From positions 1 through 64,000 of the forward strand of contig NZ_JABRVQ010000021.1 of assembly GCF_013248965.1 (NCBI RefSeq): a stretch of DNA of 64,000 nucleotides, written 5' to 3'. The notes under the pieces were generated by a model, which was given only the letters and a program-made list of their open reading frames with translations, did not search any database and was not told where the DNA came from. Below, piece after piece: positions 54,156 through 62,491 of the stretch (the first letter of the stretch is position 1; each line of letters opens with the position of its first letter). Source of the stretch: Psychrobacter okhotskensis. GTDB taxonomy: Bacteria > Pseudomonadota > Gammaproteobacteria > Pseudomonadales > Moraxellaceae. Both the position numbers and the translations under genes were made by a program.

Positions 54156-55046
54156 CTAAGGTAATAATACTAAAAGTCTGGCCTTAGTCTCATCGCTCAT
54201 CGCCTCTACTGGCGTGACTAACGCTTGAGCTAAAGCCGTATGAGCAATAGAGTCGGGCTGTTCTGCTGCGAGTAGGGCGACTGCTTGCTTAATAACGTGC
54301 TGCGCATTATCGGCGTTTTTCATCAAATTTTGAATAGCATAATCAGCGCTAACGGCTTCCTCAGTCGGATGCCAACAATCAAAATCTGTCACTAATGCGA
54401 GCGTTGCGTAAGCGATGCTAGCTTCCCGCGCCAGCTTGGCTTCTGGCATATTCGTCATGCCGATGATGTCAGCGTTCATTTGGCGATACCAGTGTGACTC
54501 TGCACGAGTCGAGAATTGCGGGCCTTCGATACACACATAAGTCGATTGTGCATGACATTGCCCTTCATTGATATTCGCTTGAGTGTAAGCGCGATTCAGA
54601 ATATCAGCGACTTTCGGGCATAAAGGATCCGCCATCGAGACATGCGCAACTGCACCTTTACCAAAAAATGTGCTGGCACGATGTTTAGTCATGTCGATCA
54701 TTTGATCAGGGACGACCATGTCTAACGGTTTAAGCTCTTCTTGCAATGAACCCACCGCTGATACTGAAATGATATAGCGCACGCCTAGAGTTTTTAGCGC
54801 ATAAATATTGGCGCGATAAGGTACTTTAGAAGGTGTAAATTTATGCCCTTGACCATGACGGGTCAAAAAAGCAACGGTCACACCATTCAATTCCCCTAAG
54901 ACGATATCGTCAGAAGGTTTGCCATAAGGGGTTGCGACACTAATGCTGCGTTTATTCGTTAAGTCCTGCATTTGATACAGACCGCTGCCGCCAATGATAG
55001 CGATGTCAGCAGAGTGTTTTACAGTGTATTCTTCTTTTAAAGTCAT
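54156..55046 (-). CDS. MTA/MTI-type nucleoside phosphorylase
   Basis: The protein has 296 residues from the ATG at 55046 (a TTG at 55070 is the longer alternative). It shows the PNP/MTAP motifs: AIIGGSGLY, RHGQGHKFTPSKVPYRAN, CIEGPQFSTRAESHWYR, and GMTNMPEAKLAREA with VTDFDCWH. MTAP-type enzymes split 5'-methylthioadenosine (or inosine) to base plus ribose-1-phosphate. The gene is convergent with the arsenosugar operon and directly beside it. Because the ArsS product is a 5'-deoxyadenosyl-arsenical, a phosphorylase of this class is a good candidate for removing adenine from it; ordinary methionine salvage is the simpler alternative. Confidence 0.88.
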   Translation of the reverse strand: MTLKEEYTVKHSADIAIIGGSGLYQMQDLTNKRSISVATPYGKPSDDIVLGELNGVTVAFLTRHGQGHKFTPSKVPYRANIYALKTLGVRYIISVSAVGSLQEELKPLDMVVPDQMIDMTKHRASTFFGKGAVAHVSMADPLCPKVADILNRAYTQANINEGQCHAQSTYVCIEGPQFSTRAESHWYRQMNADIIGMTNMPEAKLAREASIAYATLALVTDFDCWHPTEEAVSADYAIQNLMKNADNAQHVIKQAVALLAAEQPDSIAHTALAQALVTPVEAMSDETKARLLVLLP

Positions 55047-55129
55047 AAAACGTTTCCAGATGTTTGACAATAGGTATTTAACTAAAAAAACTTAATAAGG
55101 AAGATAACTAGTTTTTTGAACGGATACTG

Positions 55130-55603
55130 CTAGCGCTTAGTGACTCTCTTATACATTCCTTGAGCCAGCTCCTTAACCGCCATTGTCTGACTTTGCACAA
55201 CACCGTTATATTTAGGCAGATTGTCGTCCACATCTTTAACACGGCGATTGTAAAACAGATGCATCGTCGGCTCAGGTAGAGCGGCTGCATTAGGGTAATT
55301 ATCGGTAGGAATGAAAACCAGAGCACCGCCCACAGCCATCTCTATACTAGGCTTATGACAGCGCTTACACAGTCCGCGGCTGATATTCGGTGGCATTTTC
55401 CAACGACGAAAACGCGTTTTATTGATATCCAGTTCGCTGACATCCGACTTAAGCAAAACCGTAACATCGTTGTAAGCCTTACCCGTATAGTCCTGACAGA
55501 TAGTGCAGTGACAAATAAAGCGAGCTATCGGAGTATGGTTAATCGTATAAGTGTTGCTATAACAAGAGCAAGAGCCTTCTTGCGGCGTAAATTCGGTGCT
55601 CAT
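55130..55603 (-). CDS. GFA-family zinc protein
   Basis: The protein has 157 residues of the CENP-V/GFA fold, with zinc cysteines in CSCYS, CHCTIC and GLCKRC. Family members include glutathione-dependent formaldehyde-activating enzymes, although most are of unknown substrate. A good AAAGGA ribosome binding site precedes the ATG. It may be co-transcribed with the phosphorylase 83 bp downstream. Confidence 0.85.
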   Translation of the reverse strand: MSTEFTPQEGSCSCYSNTYTINHTPIARFICHCTICQDYTGKAYNDVTVLLKSDVSELDINKTRFRRWKMPPNISRGLCKRCHKPSIEMAVGGALVFIPTDNYPNAAALPEPTMHLFYNRRVKDVDDNLPKYNGVVQSQTMAVKELAQGMYKRVTKR

Positions 55604-55928
55604 CGGTCAATCCTTTTTTTATAAGAGAGATATCATTATTTTCGATTCTAAACTATGGTTTCAAAATATAGCACGATAGTCAGTTCTATATAACTTGGAG
55701 ACTATTAAGACGAGTGAAAGTACTCGCAATAGTAGATTAATTGAGCCTGACAGCTTATATAACTTATATGGTATTGACCATATCCTAGCTTGCTAGTGTA
55801 GCCGCTTTCGATAAGGGTAGTAATTATTATTCGTTGATTTTCAGTTATTTAGAATGTTTTTCTAAGGTACAGTTAATCCTAAGAGACTATCTATTACAGA
55901 CACAAAATAAATGCAGAAATATAGTTTA
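55604..55928. other. Intergenic stretch, nothing recognised
   Basis: About 325 bp of AT-rich DNA before the MITE copy. I see no ORF, RNA gene or strong structure. Confidence 0.5.
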
Positions 55929-56098
55929 AAGCGTGTCTTCATTTCAAAAATGGTAGTAAAAATGAGATAAATTGCCGTCAAACAAGCAAAATAATGCAGA
56001 CAATATCGGGATACTAACTAGCTATTTGACGATGTTTGGCAAGATTTAGCCATTTTTAACCCATTTAGATGACTATCGAGTGAACTGAAGACACGCCC
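55929..56098. mobile_element. MITE family A, copy 2
   Basis: A 170 bp palindromic copy in the same orientation as copy 1. The left terminal repeat has mutated (AAGCGTGTCTTCA) and the right ends TGAAGACACGCCC. TA flanks both sides. It lies in the gap between the GFA and TAXI genes. Confidence 0.85.
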
Positions 56099-56429
56099 TA
56101 TTCATTCTTGGTAAGCATTTTTTGACTCCGTAATAAATAACCTTGATGCTATTAAGACGATGATAAAGGTTTACACTGTGCTTAATTTTTGTTTAAATAG
56201 CTTTAATAATGAAACTTTGTTTCGCATAGCAGAACTTTACTAAACAAATATCAATACTCCGAATCGCTATTTTTAACTCAAGTTGCTTTATCTACAAGGT
56301 TTTGAGACATAAAAGGCTTTGGTTTATTTATGGTGGGAATTGCTATACTATTACAAGTCTGTAACGCATTAATATTTATATAGTGATGCCGTTAGAGGTA
56401 TTAAATCGATTATTTCAAGGATGAATGCA

Positions 56430-57449
56430 ATGTTCAACTCTCTAAAATCTCCGTTATTTTTATCAGCGATGCTAAGCGCCACTTTAGGCTTAACCGCATG
56501 CTCATCACCAAGTTCAGAAAATACTGACAGTACGGCAACAGATAGCGCTGCTACTGACACTGCTGCCGACAAGCTGGATACCAAGTTTCTTACCATCGCT
56601 ACTGGCGGAGCATCTGGCCCTTACAACATCATTGGTACTTCATTATCAGAAGTCTATGTCAAAACCTTTGGGGTGAACTCAAAGACGCAAACCACCGGCG
56701 CTTCAGTCGAAAACGTCAATCTGTTGACCCAAGGTAAAGTCGACATGGTATTGGCGCTCAGTGATGTGGTCACCGACGCGATCGAAGGCAAAAACAACTT
56801 TGATAAGCCAATTACCAACATCCAACAAATTGCGGTCTTGTACCCTAATGTGGTGCAAATCGTCACCACCAAAAAATCTGGCATCAAAAATATTGAAGAC
56901 TTACGTGGTAAGCGTATCGCTGTGGGCGATCAAGGCTCTGGCACAGAAGTCAATGCTCGAACGTTATTAGAAGGTTTCGGTATCACGTACGATGATATCA
57001 CTGTCGATTATTTGGGTTTTTCTGAAGCGGCGGATGGCATGAAAGCGGGTAAAATTGAAGCAGCTTTCTTTAGTAGTGGTCTACCGAACTCTTCATTGAT
57101 GGAGCTAGAGCAGGGCTTGGACTTACAGTTAATCACCATTAATCAAGACAAGCTAAAAGAAATCATTGCAAGTAAGCCTTACTTTAAAACCTTTGAGATT
57201 CCTGCTGGCACTTATGGCAATGACGCCGCGATTCCAACCGCAGCGATTATGAATGCATTATTGGTTAGCTCTGATTTGTCTGAATCTGATGGTTACAAGC
57301 TGACCAAAGCGTTATTTGACAATTTAGACGGTTTAAAAACAGCGCACCAAGCGGCCAATGATATTAGCTTAGAAACGGCTCGTGAAGGCATGGTTGCACC
57401 TATCCATCCTGGCGCCAAAAAATACTATGATGAACAAGCCGCTAAATAA
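56430..57449 (+). CDS. TAXI-family TRAP transporter solute-binding lipoprotein
   Basis: I chose the ATG at 56430 because the AAGGA site sits 5-10 bases upstream; an ATG at 56421 abuts it. The protein is 339 residues with a lipobox LTAC, then a Ser/Thr/Ala-rich linker, and a TAXI domain starting FLTIATGGASGPYNIIGTSL, then VGDQGSGTEVNARTLLEGFG. TAXI proteins deliver small organic acids such as glutamate, 2-oxoglutarate or related compounds to a TRAP permease. It starts a three-gene operon. Confidence 0.92.
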   Translation: MFNSLKSPLFLSAMLSATLGLTACSSPSSENTDSTATDSAATDTAADKLDTKFLTIATGGASGPYNIIGTSLSEVYVKTFGVNSKTQTTGASVENVNLLTQGKVDMVLALSDVVTDAIEGKNNFDKPITNIQQIAVLYPNVVQIVTTKKSGIKNIEDLRGKRIAVGDQGSGTEVNARTLLEGFGITYDDITVDYLGFSEAADGMKAGKIEAAFFSSGLPNSSLMELEQGLDLQLITINQDKLKEIIASKPYFKTFEIPAGTYGNDAAIPTAAIMNALLVSSDLSESDGYKLTKALFDNLDGLKTAHQAANDISLETAREGMVAPIHPGAKKYYDEQAAK

Positions 57450-57455
57450 GCAGTT

Positions 57456-58013
57456 ATGGTTACTAAAAATAAGACATTATGGCTAATAGCTGGCGCAGTG
57501 CTCATTGCTGCGCTGGTTTTTTTTATGCTGTGGCATCTCTTTGTCCGTCAGCCTGTGGTGGAAGTTCGCGTCGCAGGTGTTGACGGTGCTAATGACAAGG
57601 TTTGCTATTTCGTCGAGCCTGACTTTCAATTGCGCTGGATACATTCTGTAGAAAAACAATGGTGGGAAGAACAGTATCAGCGTATAGACGGCAGCAGTAC
57701 AGAAGACGCTGAACTGCTGCTGACCACCACTTATTTTGAAGCTTTTGGCGCAGGTACACCCTCTACTGAGGCGCTTGCTCCCATACAAAAACCTGGCTAT
57801 CTGGGTTATCAAATCAATGAGAAACTGCCCAAGCTTAATTGGGTGGTCTCACGGCTTACCAAAGGTGAGATTGACTATGGTAACTATCGGATACGCATTC
57901 ACCGCTGGGTGCCAGACTATTCTGAAGTAACGATCATGCCGACAGCGTATGGTTTCATTGATAGATTTAACAAGGACTTGTGTCATGAACTCCCAAGTGA
58001 CGGATCACGATAA
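57456..58013 (+). CDS. DUF1850 protein of the TAXI-TRAP operon
   Basis: The protein has 185 residues, with one N-terminal transmembrane helix and a DUF1850 body (FQLRWIHSVEKQWWEEQY). DUF1850 genes commonly lie between TAXI and TRAP permease genes, and the spacing here (6 bp after, 29 bp overlap before) fits. Its role in the transporter is unknown. Confidence 0.85.
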   Translation: MVTKNKTLWLIAGAVLIAALVFFMLWHLFVRQPVVEVRVAGVDGANDKVCYFVEPDFQLRWIHSVEKQWWEEQYQRIDGSSTEDAELLLTTTYFEAFGAGTPSTEALAPIQKPGYLGYQINEKLPKLNWVVSRLTKGEIDYGNYRIRIHRWVPDYSEVTIMPTAYGFIDRFNKDLCHELPSDGSR

Positions 58014-60081
58014 TTTGACAACGATGTCAGATAACCATATCAATAACGATAGCGACTCGCCTATACATTCTCATCCTGACGTTGAGACTAATGTCGACGC
58101 TGAGCTTGAAGCGCAAGCCCATAATAAAGCCATATTAGAAAAGTACGACCGAGAGTCCATCACGCGCCATATCACTCAAGGACCAGTGAAGTATTTTATC
58201 GCTGCAATTTGCATTTTTTATTCTCTGTTTCATTTGTATATCACTTTTAATCCCATGCCAGCGCTGCTACAGCGCTCTGTACACGTGGGTATTGGTTTTG
58301 CCTTAATTTTCTTAATTTTTCCAGCGAGCAAAAAAAGCAGCCGTCAGCGCGTGGCATGGTATGACTGGCTTTGGTTTGTCTTTTCCCTATCTGGGATGGC
58401 TTATTTGATCTACAAATATCAAGATATTGTGACCTCACGTGGCGGGATGGCCAATCAGACGGATGTGATTTTCTCGTTGATTACCGTGGTCTGCGTATTA
58501 GAAGGTAGTCGCCGTATCACAGGTTGGATTTTGCCAATATTGGCAGGGATATTTTTGGCCTATCCATTTGTCAGTCATTTGGATTTTATGCCAGACCGGC
58601 TACTGACTCGTCCTTATGACATGGGTGATATTTTTGGTCAATTATTTCTAAAAACCGAAGGTTTATATTCTGTTGCGATTGGGGCATCGGTTACTTTTAT
58701 CTTTTTGTTTATTTTATTTGGTGCATTTTTAGCGCGCTCTGGTATGGGGCAGCTGTTTAATGACTTGGCACTCGCGCTAGCTGGTGATAAAAAAGGCGGG
58801 CCTGCCAAGGTTGCGGTCATCTCAAGTGGCTTTATGGGTAGTATCAACGGCTCAGCGTTATCGAACGTTGTCAGCACTGGTACCTTTACCATTCCGTTGA
58901 TGAAAAAGGTCGGTTACCACAAAGATTTTGCCGGTGCAGTAGAGGCAAGTGCTTCTGTGGGTGGCCAGATATTGCCGCCGATTATGGGTGCCAGTGCATT
59001 TATTATGGCAGAAACAACAGGGTTGCCGTACAGCACGATTGCGTTGGCAGCATTATTACCTGCGATATTGTATTATCTTGGCGTTATTGCTCAAGTACAT
59101 TTTCGCGCTGGTCGTCGCGATCTGAAAGGCATTGCCAAAGAAAGCTTACCAGCTGTCAAAGAGGTCTTAAAAGCACGTGGGCATATGCTATTGCCGATTG
59201 TATTTTTGGTCTTCTTACTAATCAGAAACGTGCCCGTTGGTTATGCAGCGGCTTATACCATTGGTTTTACTGTCATCGTTAGTATGCTGCGAAAAGAGAC
59301 CAGAATGGGTTTTTCTGACATTTTGGGTGCATTAGAAGATGGTGCGCGTCAGTCGCTCGCCGTGATGGCTGCTTGTGCGGTCGTCGGTATTATTATCGGG
59401 GTTGTGAGTCTGACCAGCTTTGGGACGGTTATGACCTCATCGATTGTCACGCTTGGCGCAGGATCGTTATTCTTCACGCTCATTTTGACGATGCTAGCCT
59501 CAATGGTGTTGGGTATGGGACTACCGTCTATTCCTGCCTATATTATTACCGCGACCATGGCAGCGCCGGCATTGGCAGGGTTTAATATTCCAATTTTGTC
59601 AGCGCATATGTTTGTTTTCTACTTTGGTATTTTTGCCAATATTACGCCGCCCGTGTGTCTAGCAGCCTTTGCTGGTGCTGGTATATCTGGTGGAGATCCG
59701 ATGAAGACAGGGTTCTTGTCGCTCAAACTGGCACTAGCCGGATTTATTGTGCCATTTATGTTTATCTATAATCCGACGATGCTGATGATAGATCCAACGG
59801 GCTTGGCAGTAACGGCCAAAGATTTCCCATTGCCTCCTATTATCGATATCATCGCAGTGGTAGTGACTTCGGTCACAGGCGTTATCGCCTTAAGCTCAGC
59901 GCTGGAAGGGTATTTTAAAGGTGTCATGAATCCAGTAACGCGTATTATCTTGGCCATTGGTGCCTTATTGTTGATTTATCCTGAGATTACCACGGGATTA
60001 TTAGGCGGCGTCATTGTCCTTAGTATTGCTATATTCAATATAAAAACAGCTGGCAAGCCAACGCCAACTTTAACCGTGTAA
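57985..60081 (+). CDS. Fused TRAP transporter permease (DctQM type)
   Basis: The protein has 698 residues from the ATG at 57985, chosen for AAGGAC 8 bases upstream; a longer frame begins inside the previous gene. An acidic N-terminal tail precedes about 16 transmembrane helices of the 4TM and 12TM TRAP modules in one chain. Family motifs: GSINGSALSNVVSTGTFTIP, SASVGGQILPPIMGASAFIM and GLPSIPAYIITATMAAPAL. It imports organic acids using the ion gradient, with the TAXI protein. Confidence 0.93.
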   Translation: MNSQVTDHDNLTTMSDNHINNDSDSPIHSHPDVETNVDAELEAQAHNKAILEKYDRESITRHITQGPVKYFIAAICIFYSLFHLYITFNPMPALLQRSVHVGIGFALIFLIFPASKKSSRQRVAWYDWLWFVFSLSGMAYLIYKYQDIVTSRGGMANQTDVIFSLITVVCVLEGSRRITGWILPILAGIFLAYPFVSHLDFMPDRLLTRPYDMGDIFGQLFLKTEGLYSVAIGASVTFIFLFILFGAFLARSGMGQLFNDLALALAGDKKGGPAKVAVISSGFMGSINGSALSNVVSTGTFTIPLMKKVGYHKDFAGAVEASASVGGQILPPIMGASAFIMAETTGLPYSTIALAALLPAILYYLGVIAQVHFRAGRRDLKGIAKESLPAVKEVLKARGHMLLPIVFLVFLLIRNVPVGYAAAYTIGFTVIVSMLRKETRMGFSDILGALEDGARQSLAVMAACAVVGIIIGVVSLTSFGTVMTSSIVTLGAGSLFFTLILTMLASMVLGMGLPSIPAYIITATMAAPALAGFNIPILSAHMFVFYFGIFANITPPVCLAAFAGAGISGGDPMKTGFLSLKLALAGFIVPFMFIYNPTMLMIDPTGLAVTAKDFPLPPIIDIIAVVVTSVTGVIALSSALEGYFKGVMNPVTRIILAIGALLLIYPEITTGLLGGVIVLSIAIFNIKTAGKPTPTLTV

Positions 60082-60121
60082 AGCGTTGGGTTTGGAGGCT
60101 TTACAGGTTCATTAAAGTTAA

Positions 60122-60162
60122 AAAAAAGGGTGAATAACATAAATTGTTATTCACCCTTTTTA
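60122..60162. terminator. Bidirectional terminator
   Basis: AAAAAGGGTGAATAAC pairs with GTTATTCACCCTTTTT between the TRAP permease and convergent lipA. Confidence 0.9.
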
Positions 60163-60208
60163 CATGCTTAGCTTAATGTTTAAGCTTTAGCTCATTAAAA
60201 CCTGACAC

Positions 60209-61252
60209 TTAACAACCAAGTTTGCCTTCGGCTTCTAAGGCTTTTTTGCTACGGATAGGCGCTGGGCAATCTTCACCATAGTATTGACGATCGGCAAAGT
60301 AGCTTGAGCGTACCATCGGGCCTGCCCAAATGTTAAAGAAACCAATCTTTTTGCCGTAGTCCATATAACGCTGGAACTCGTCTGGATGAACATAACGATC
60401 AACTGGCGCGTGGTTTTTACTAGGTTGTAGATACTGGCCAACCGTAATCATATCGACGTTATGTGCTTTTAGATCATCAAGCAGTGCATAGATTTCTTCT
60501 TCCGTCTCACCAAGGCCAACCATAAAACCGCACTTGGTCGCGATATCAGGGCGACGCTCTTTATAGAGCTTGAGCAAATCTAATGAATGTTGATAGTCAG
60601 AGCCTGGGCGGAAGGCTTTGTACAGACGCGGAACCGTTTCAATGTTGTGGTTAAAGACATCTGGTGGGGTTTCTGTCAGTAGGTCTAAAGCCACTTCCAT
60701 ACGCCCACGGAAATCTGGCACCAATATTTCAATGAGGCAATTCGGGCTAAGCGCTCTTGACTCATTGAGTACTTCAACGAAATGCGCCGCGCCGCCATCT
60801 TTTAAATCGTCACGATCCACAGAGGTGATTACTGCATATTTTAGCTGCAAGCCTAAAATGGTCTCGGCAGTGTGGCGCGGCTCATCTGCATCTAGCTCAT
60901 TCGGACGACCATGGCCGACGTCACAGAACGGGCAGCGACGGGTACAGATATCACCCATAATCATAAAGGTCGCCGTACCATCAGCGAAGCACTGCGGCAG
61001 GTTAGGGCAAGCGGCTTCTTCACAGACGGTATAGAGCTTTTGCTCACGCAAGGTGGCTTTGATACGTGCCACTTCAGCAGGCGAGGACATCTTAACCCGA
61101 ATCCAATCTGGCTTTTTCTTCGCCTCGACGGTCGGGATTACTTTAATTGGGATACGCGCAACTTTATCATAGCCACGTAGCTTTTCGCCTTGGATGGCTT
61201 TTCTAGGTTTGACCTTAGCAGCAGGCACATGTGTTTGTACGGCAGTTGTCAT
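60209..61252 (-). CDS. lipA: Lipoyl synthase LipA
   Basis: The protein has 347 residues. The auxiliary cluster CysX4CysX5Cys lies in [13 protein letters not shown], and the radical SAM CxxxCxxC is CTRRCPFC. The C-terminus keeps the [14 protein letters not shown] motif. LipA inserts two sulphurs into the octanoyl group on lipoyl domains. lipB is not adjacent. An AACCCTT/AAGGGTT hairpin lies in its 5' leader (61268-61289). Confidence 0.97.
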   Translation of the reverse strand: MTTAVQTHVPAAKVKPRKAIQGEKLRGYDKVARIPIKVIPTVEAKKKPDWIRVKMSSPAEVARIKATLREQKLYTVCEEAACPNLPQCFADGTATFMIMGDICTRRCPFCDVGHGRPNELDADEPRHTAETILGLQLKYAVITSVDRDDLKDGGAAHFVEVLNESRALSPNCLIEILVPDFRGRMEVALDLLTETPPDVFNHNIETVPRLYKAFRPGSDYQHSLDLLKLYKERRPDIATKCGFMVGLGETEEEIYALLDDLKAHNVDMITVGQYLQPSKNHAPVDRYVHPDEFQRYMDYGKKIGFFNIWAGPMVRSSYFADRQYYGEDCPAPIRSKKALEAEGKLGC

Positions 61253-61267
61253 AATAAATTATCTCTT

Positions 61268-61289
61268 AACCCTTTATACAATAAGGGTT
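61268..61289 (-). promoter_or_regulatory. Small hairpin in lipA leader
   Basis: AACCCTTAT and ATAAGGGTT-type arms face each other 16-37 bases before the start codon. It could affect translation; low confidence. Confidence 0.35.
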
Positions 61290-61397
61290 TATGGAATTAT
61301 TAGCATATGTTATTAGTTGAACTATTATAGCAGAAATTTAGAGGTCGATTTTTAATCAATATTGTTTAACTGACCTTTTAAGGTTACTGGTTCAAAG

Positions 61398-61430
61398 TAC
61401 TGTTTTAAGACTACTGTTTTAAGACTACTA
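61398..61430. repeat. Short tandem repeat
   Basis: ACTGTTTTAAGACT occurs twice in tandem in the gap between lipA and the decarboxylase-like gene. Confidence 0.6.
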
Positions 61431-61453
61431 CGATTGCGCTTGCAACCATAGTT

Positions 61454-61894
61454 TTAAATATCAATATCAATATCCAACTCATTCAGGATATCTATGGCGG
61501 CACGAAACGCCTCTTGGGTGGCAGGTGCACCGCAGTAAGGTAAACTGTGCATCAATACTTCTCGAATCTCAGCGACAGTTGCGCCATTATTAATCGCACC
61601 TCGAATGTGCCCTTTTAGCTCAGTCGGGCTTTTTTGTGCAATTAAAAAGGCGATGGTGATTAAGGAGCGATATTTACGCGGTAATACTGAATCATCTTGC
61701 CAAGTGCTACCCCAAGCATGTTCAATAATCCAGTCTTGTAACGGTTGGGTAAATCCAGTCGCCGCATCAAGCGAGCGTTTAACATGTGCCTCGCCCATTA
61801 CTTCAGTACGAACCTTAAGGCCGTTTTGATAATTAGCGTTATTCTTCATATCATTGTTTTCTATGTCGTGGTTTTCCATATTGCTATCGTCCAT
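61454..61894 (-). CDS. Carboxymuconolactone decarboxylase family protein
   Basis: The protein has 146 residues. After an Asn/Asp/Met-rich N-terminus, the CMD-type fold is clear: GFTQPLQDWIIEHAWG, RSLITIAFLIAQ, and EIREVLMHSLPYCGAPATQEAF, closest in character to PcaC. No aromatic-catabolism genes are nearby, so the substrate is open; the His and Cys near HSLPYCG could also support peroxidase activity of the AhpD-like type, although the CxxC of AhpD is absent. Confidence 0.8.
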   Translation of the reverse strand: MDDSNMENHDIENNDMKNNANYQNGLKVRTEVMGEAHVKRSLDAATGFTQPLQDWIIEHAWGSTWQDDSVLPRKYRSLITIAFLIAQKSPTELKGHIRGAINNGATVAEIREVLMHSLPYCGAPATQEAFRAAIDILNELDIDIDI

Positions 61895-61918
61895 GTCGTC
61901 ATCCCTAATATTTATTTA

Positions 61919-62088
61919 AGGCATGTCCTCAATTCAATTGATAGTCATCTAAATGGGCTAAAAATAGCTAAATTTTGCCAAACAGCGTCAAACAGCTGAT
62001 TAATATCTCGATATTATCTGCGCTATTTTTCTTGTTTGACTACAATGTATCTTATTTTTATCACCATTCTTAAAATGAGGGCATGCCT
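61919..62088. mobile_element. MITE family A, copy 3 (inverted)
   Basis: A 170 bp palindromic copy, inverted relative to copies 1 and 2, with terminal repeats AGGCATGTCCTCA and TGAGGGCATGCCT and TA on both sides. More diverged than copies 1 and 2. It starts 25 bp upstream of the decarboxylase-like gene's ATG and could affect its promoter. Confidence 0.82.
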
Positions 62089-62491
62089 TAGTATATGGTT
62101 AATAAAAGCTGTTTTTTCAAGCGCTATTTTTTTAATTGATATTTTCTCTAAGCTATCGTAGCAAGATAATATTTTATCAAATAATATCCTGAAAAATGTT
62201 TAGTAGTCTCGATGTATTAATTTGATTATGAATCGAGCTATGCTTGACGAGAGTGACAAGCAGCATATTGGTTGCGAAAGGCTGCCCAATCATATTATTG
62301 ATGGTACTATTTTTATAATAAATGTCCAATATGGCCCTATATTGAGCCTTTTAAAGGCTGAGCCATTAACATTTAGAGCGTTTTAAGCTATGATTGCACG
62401 GATAATTATTCCATCTAGTATATAGACGCAGGCTGTCATGCTGACTACCCACGTAATGTGCTAATACCCCCAACTGACGAGGACGACTATT
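62089..62491. promoter_or_regulatory. acnB upstream region
   Basis: About 400 bp of AT-rich DNA between the MITE and acnB. I see no gene; the acnB promoter should lie here. Confidence 0.4.

Noticed and set aside
60618..61034. 138-aa plus-strand ORF
   Set aside because: It is antisense to lipA, which is certain.
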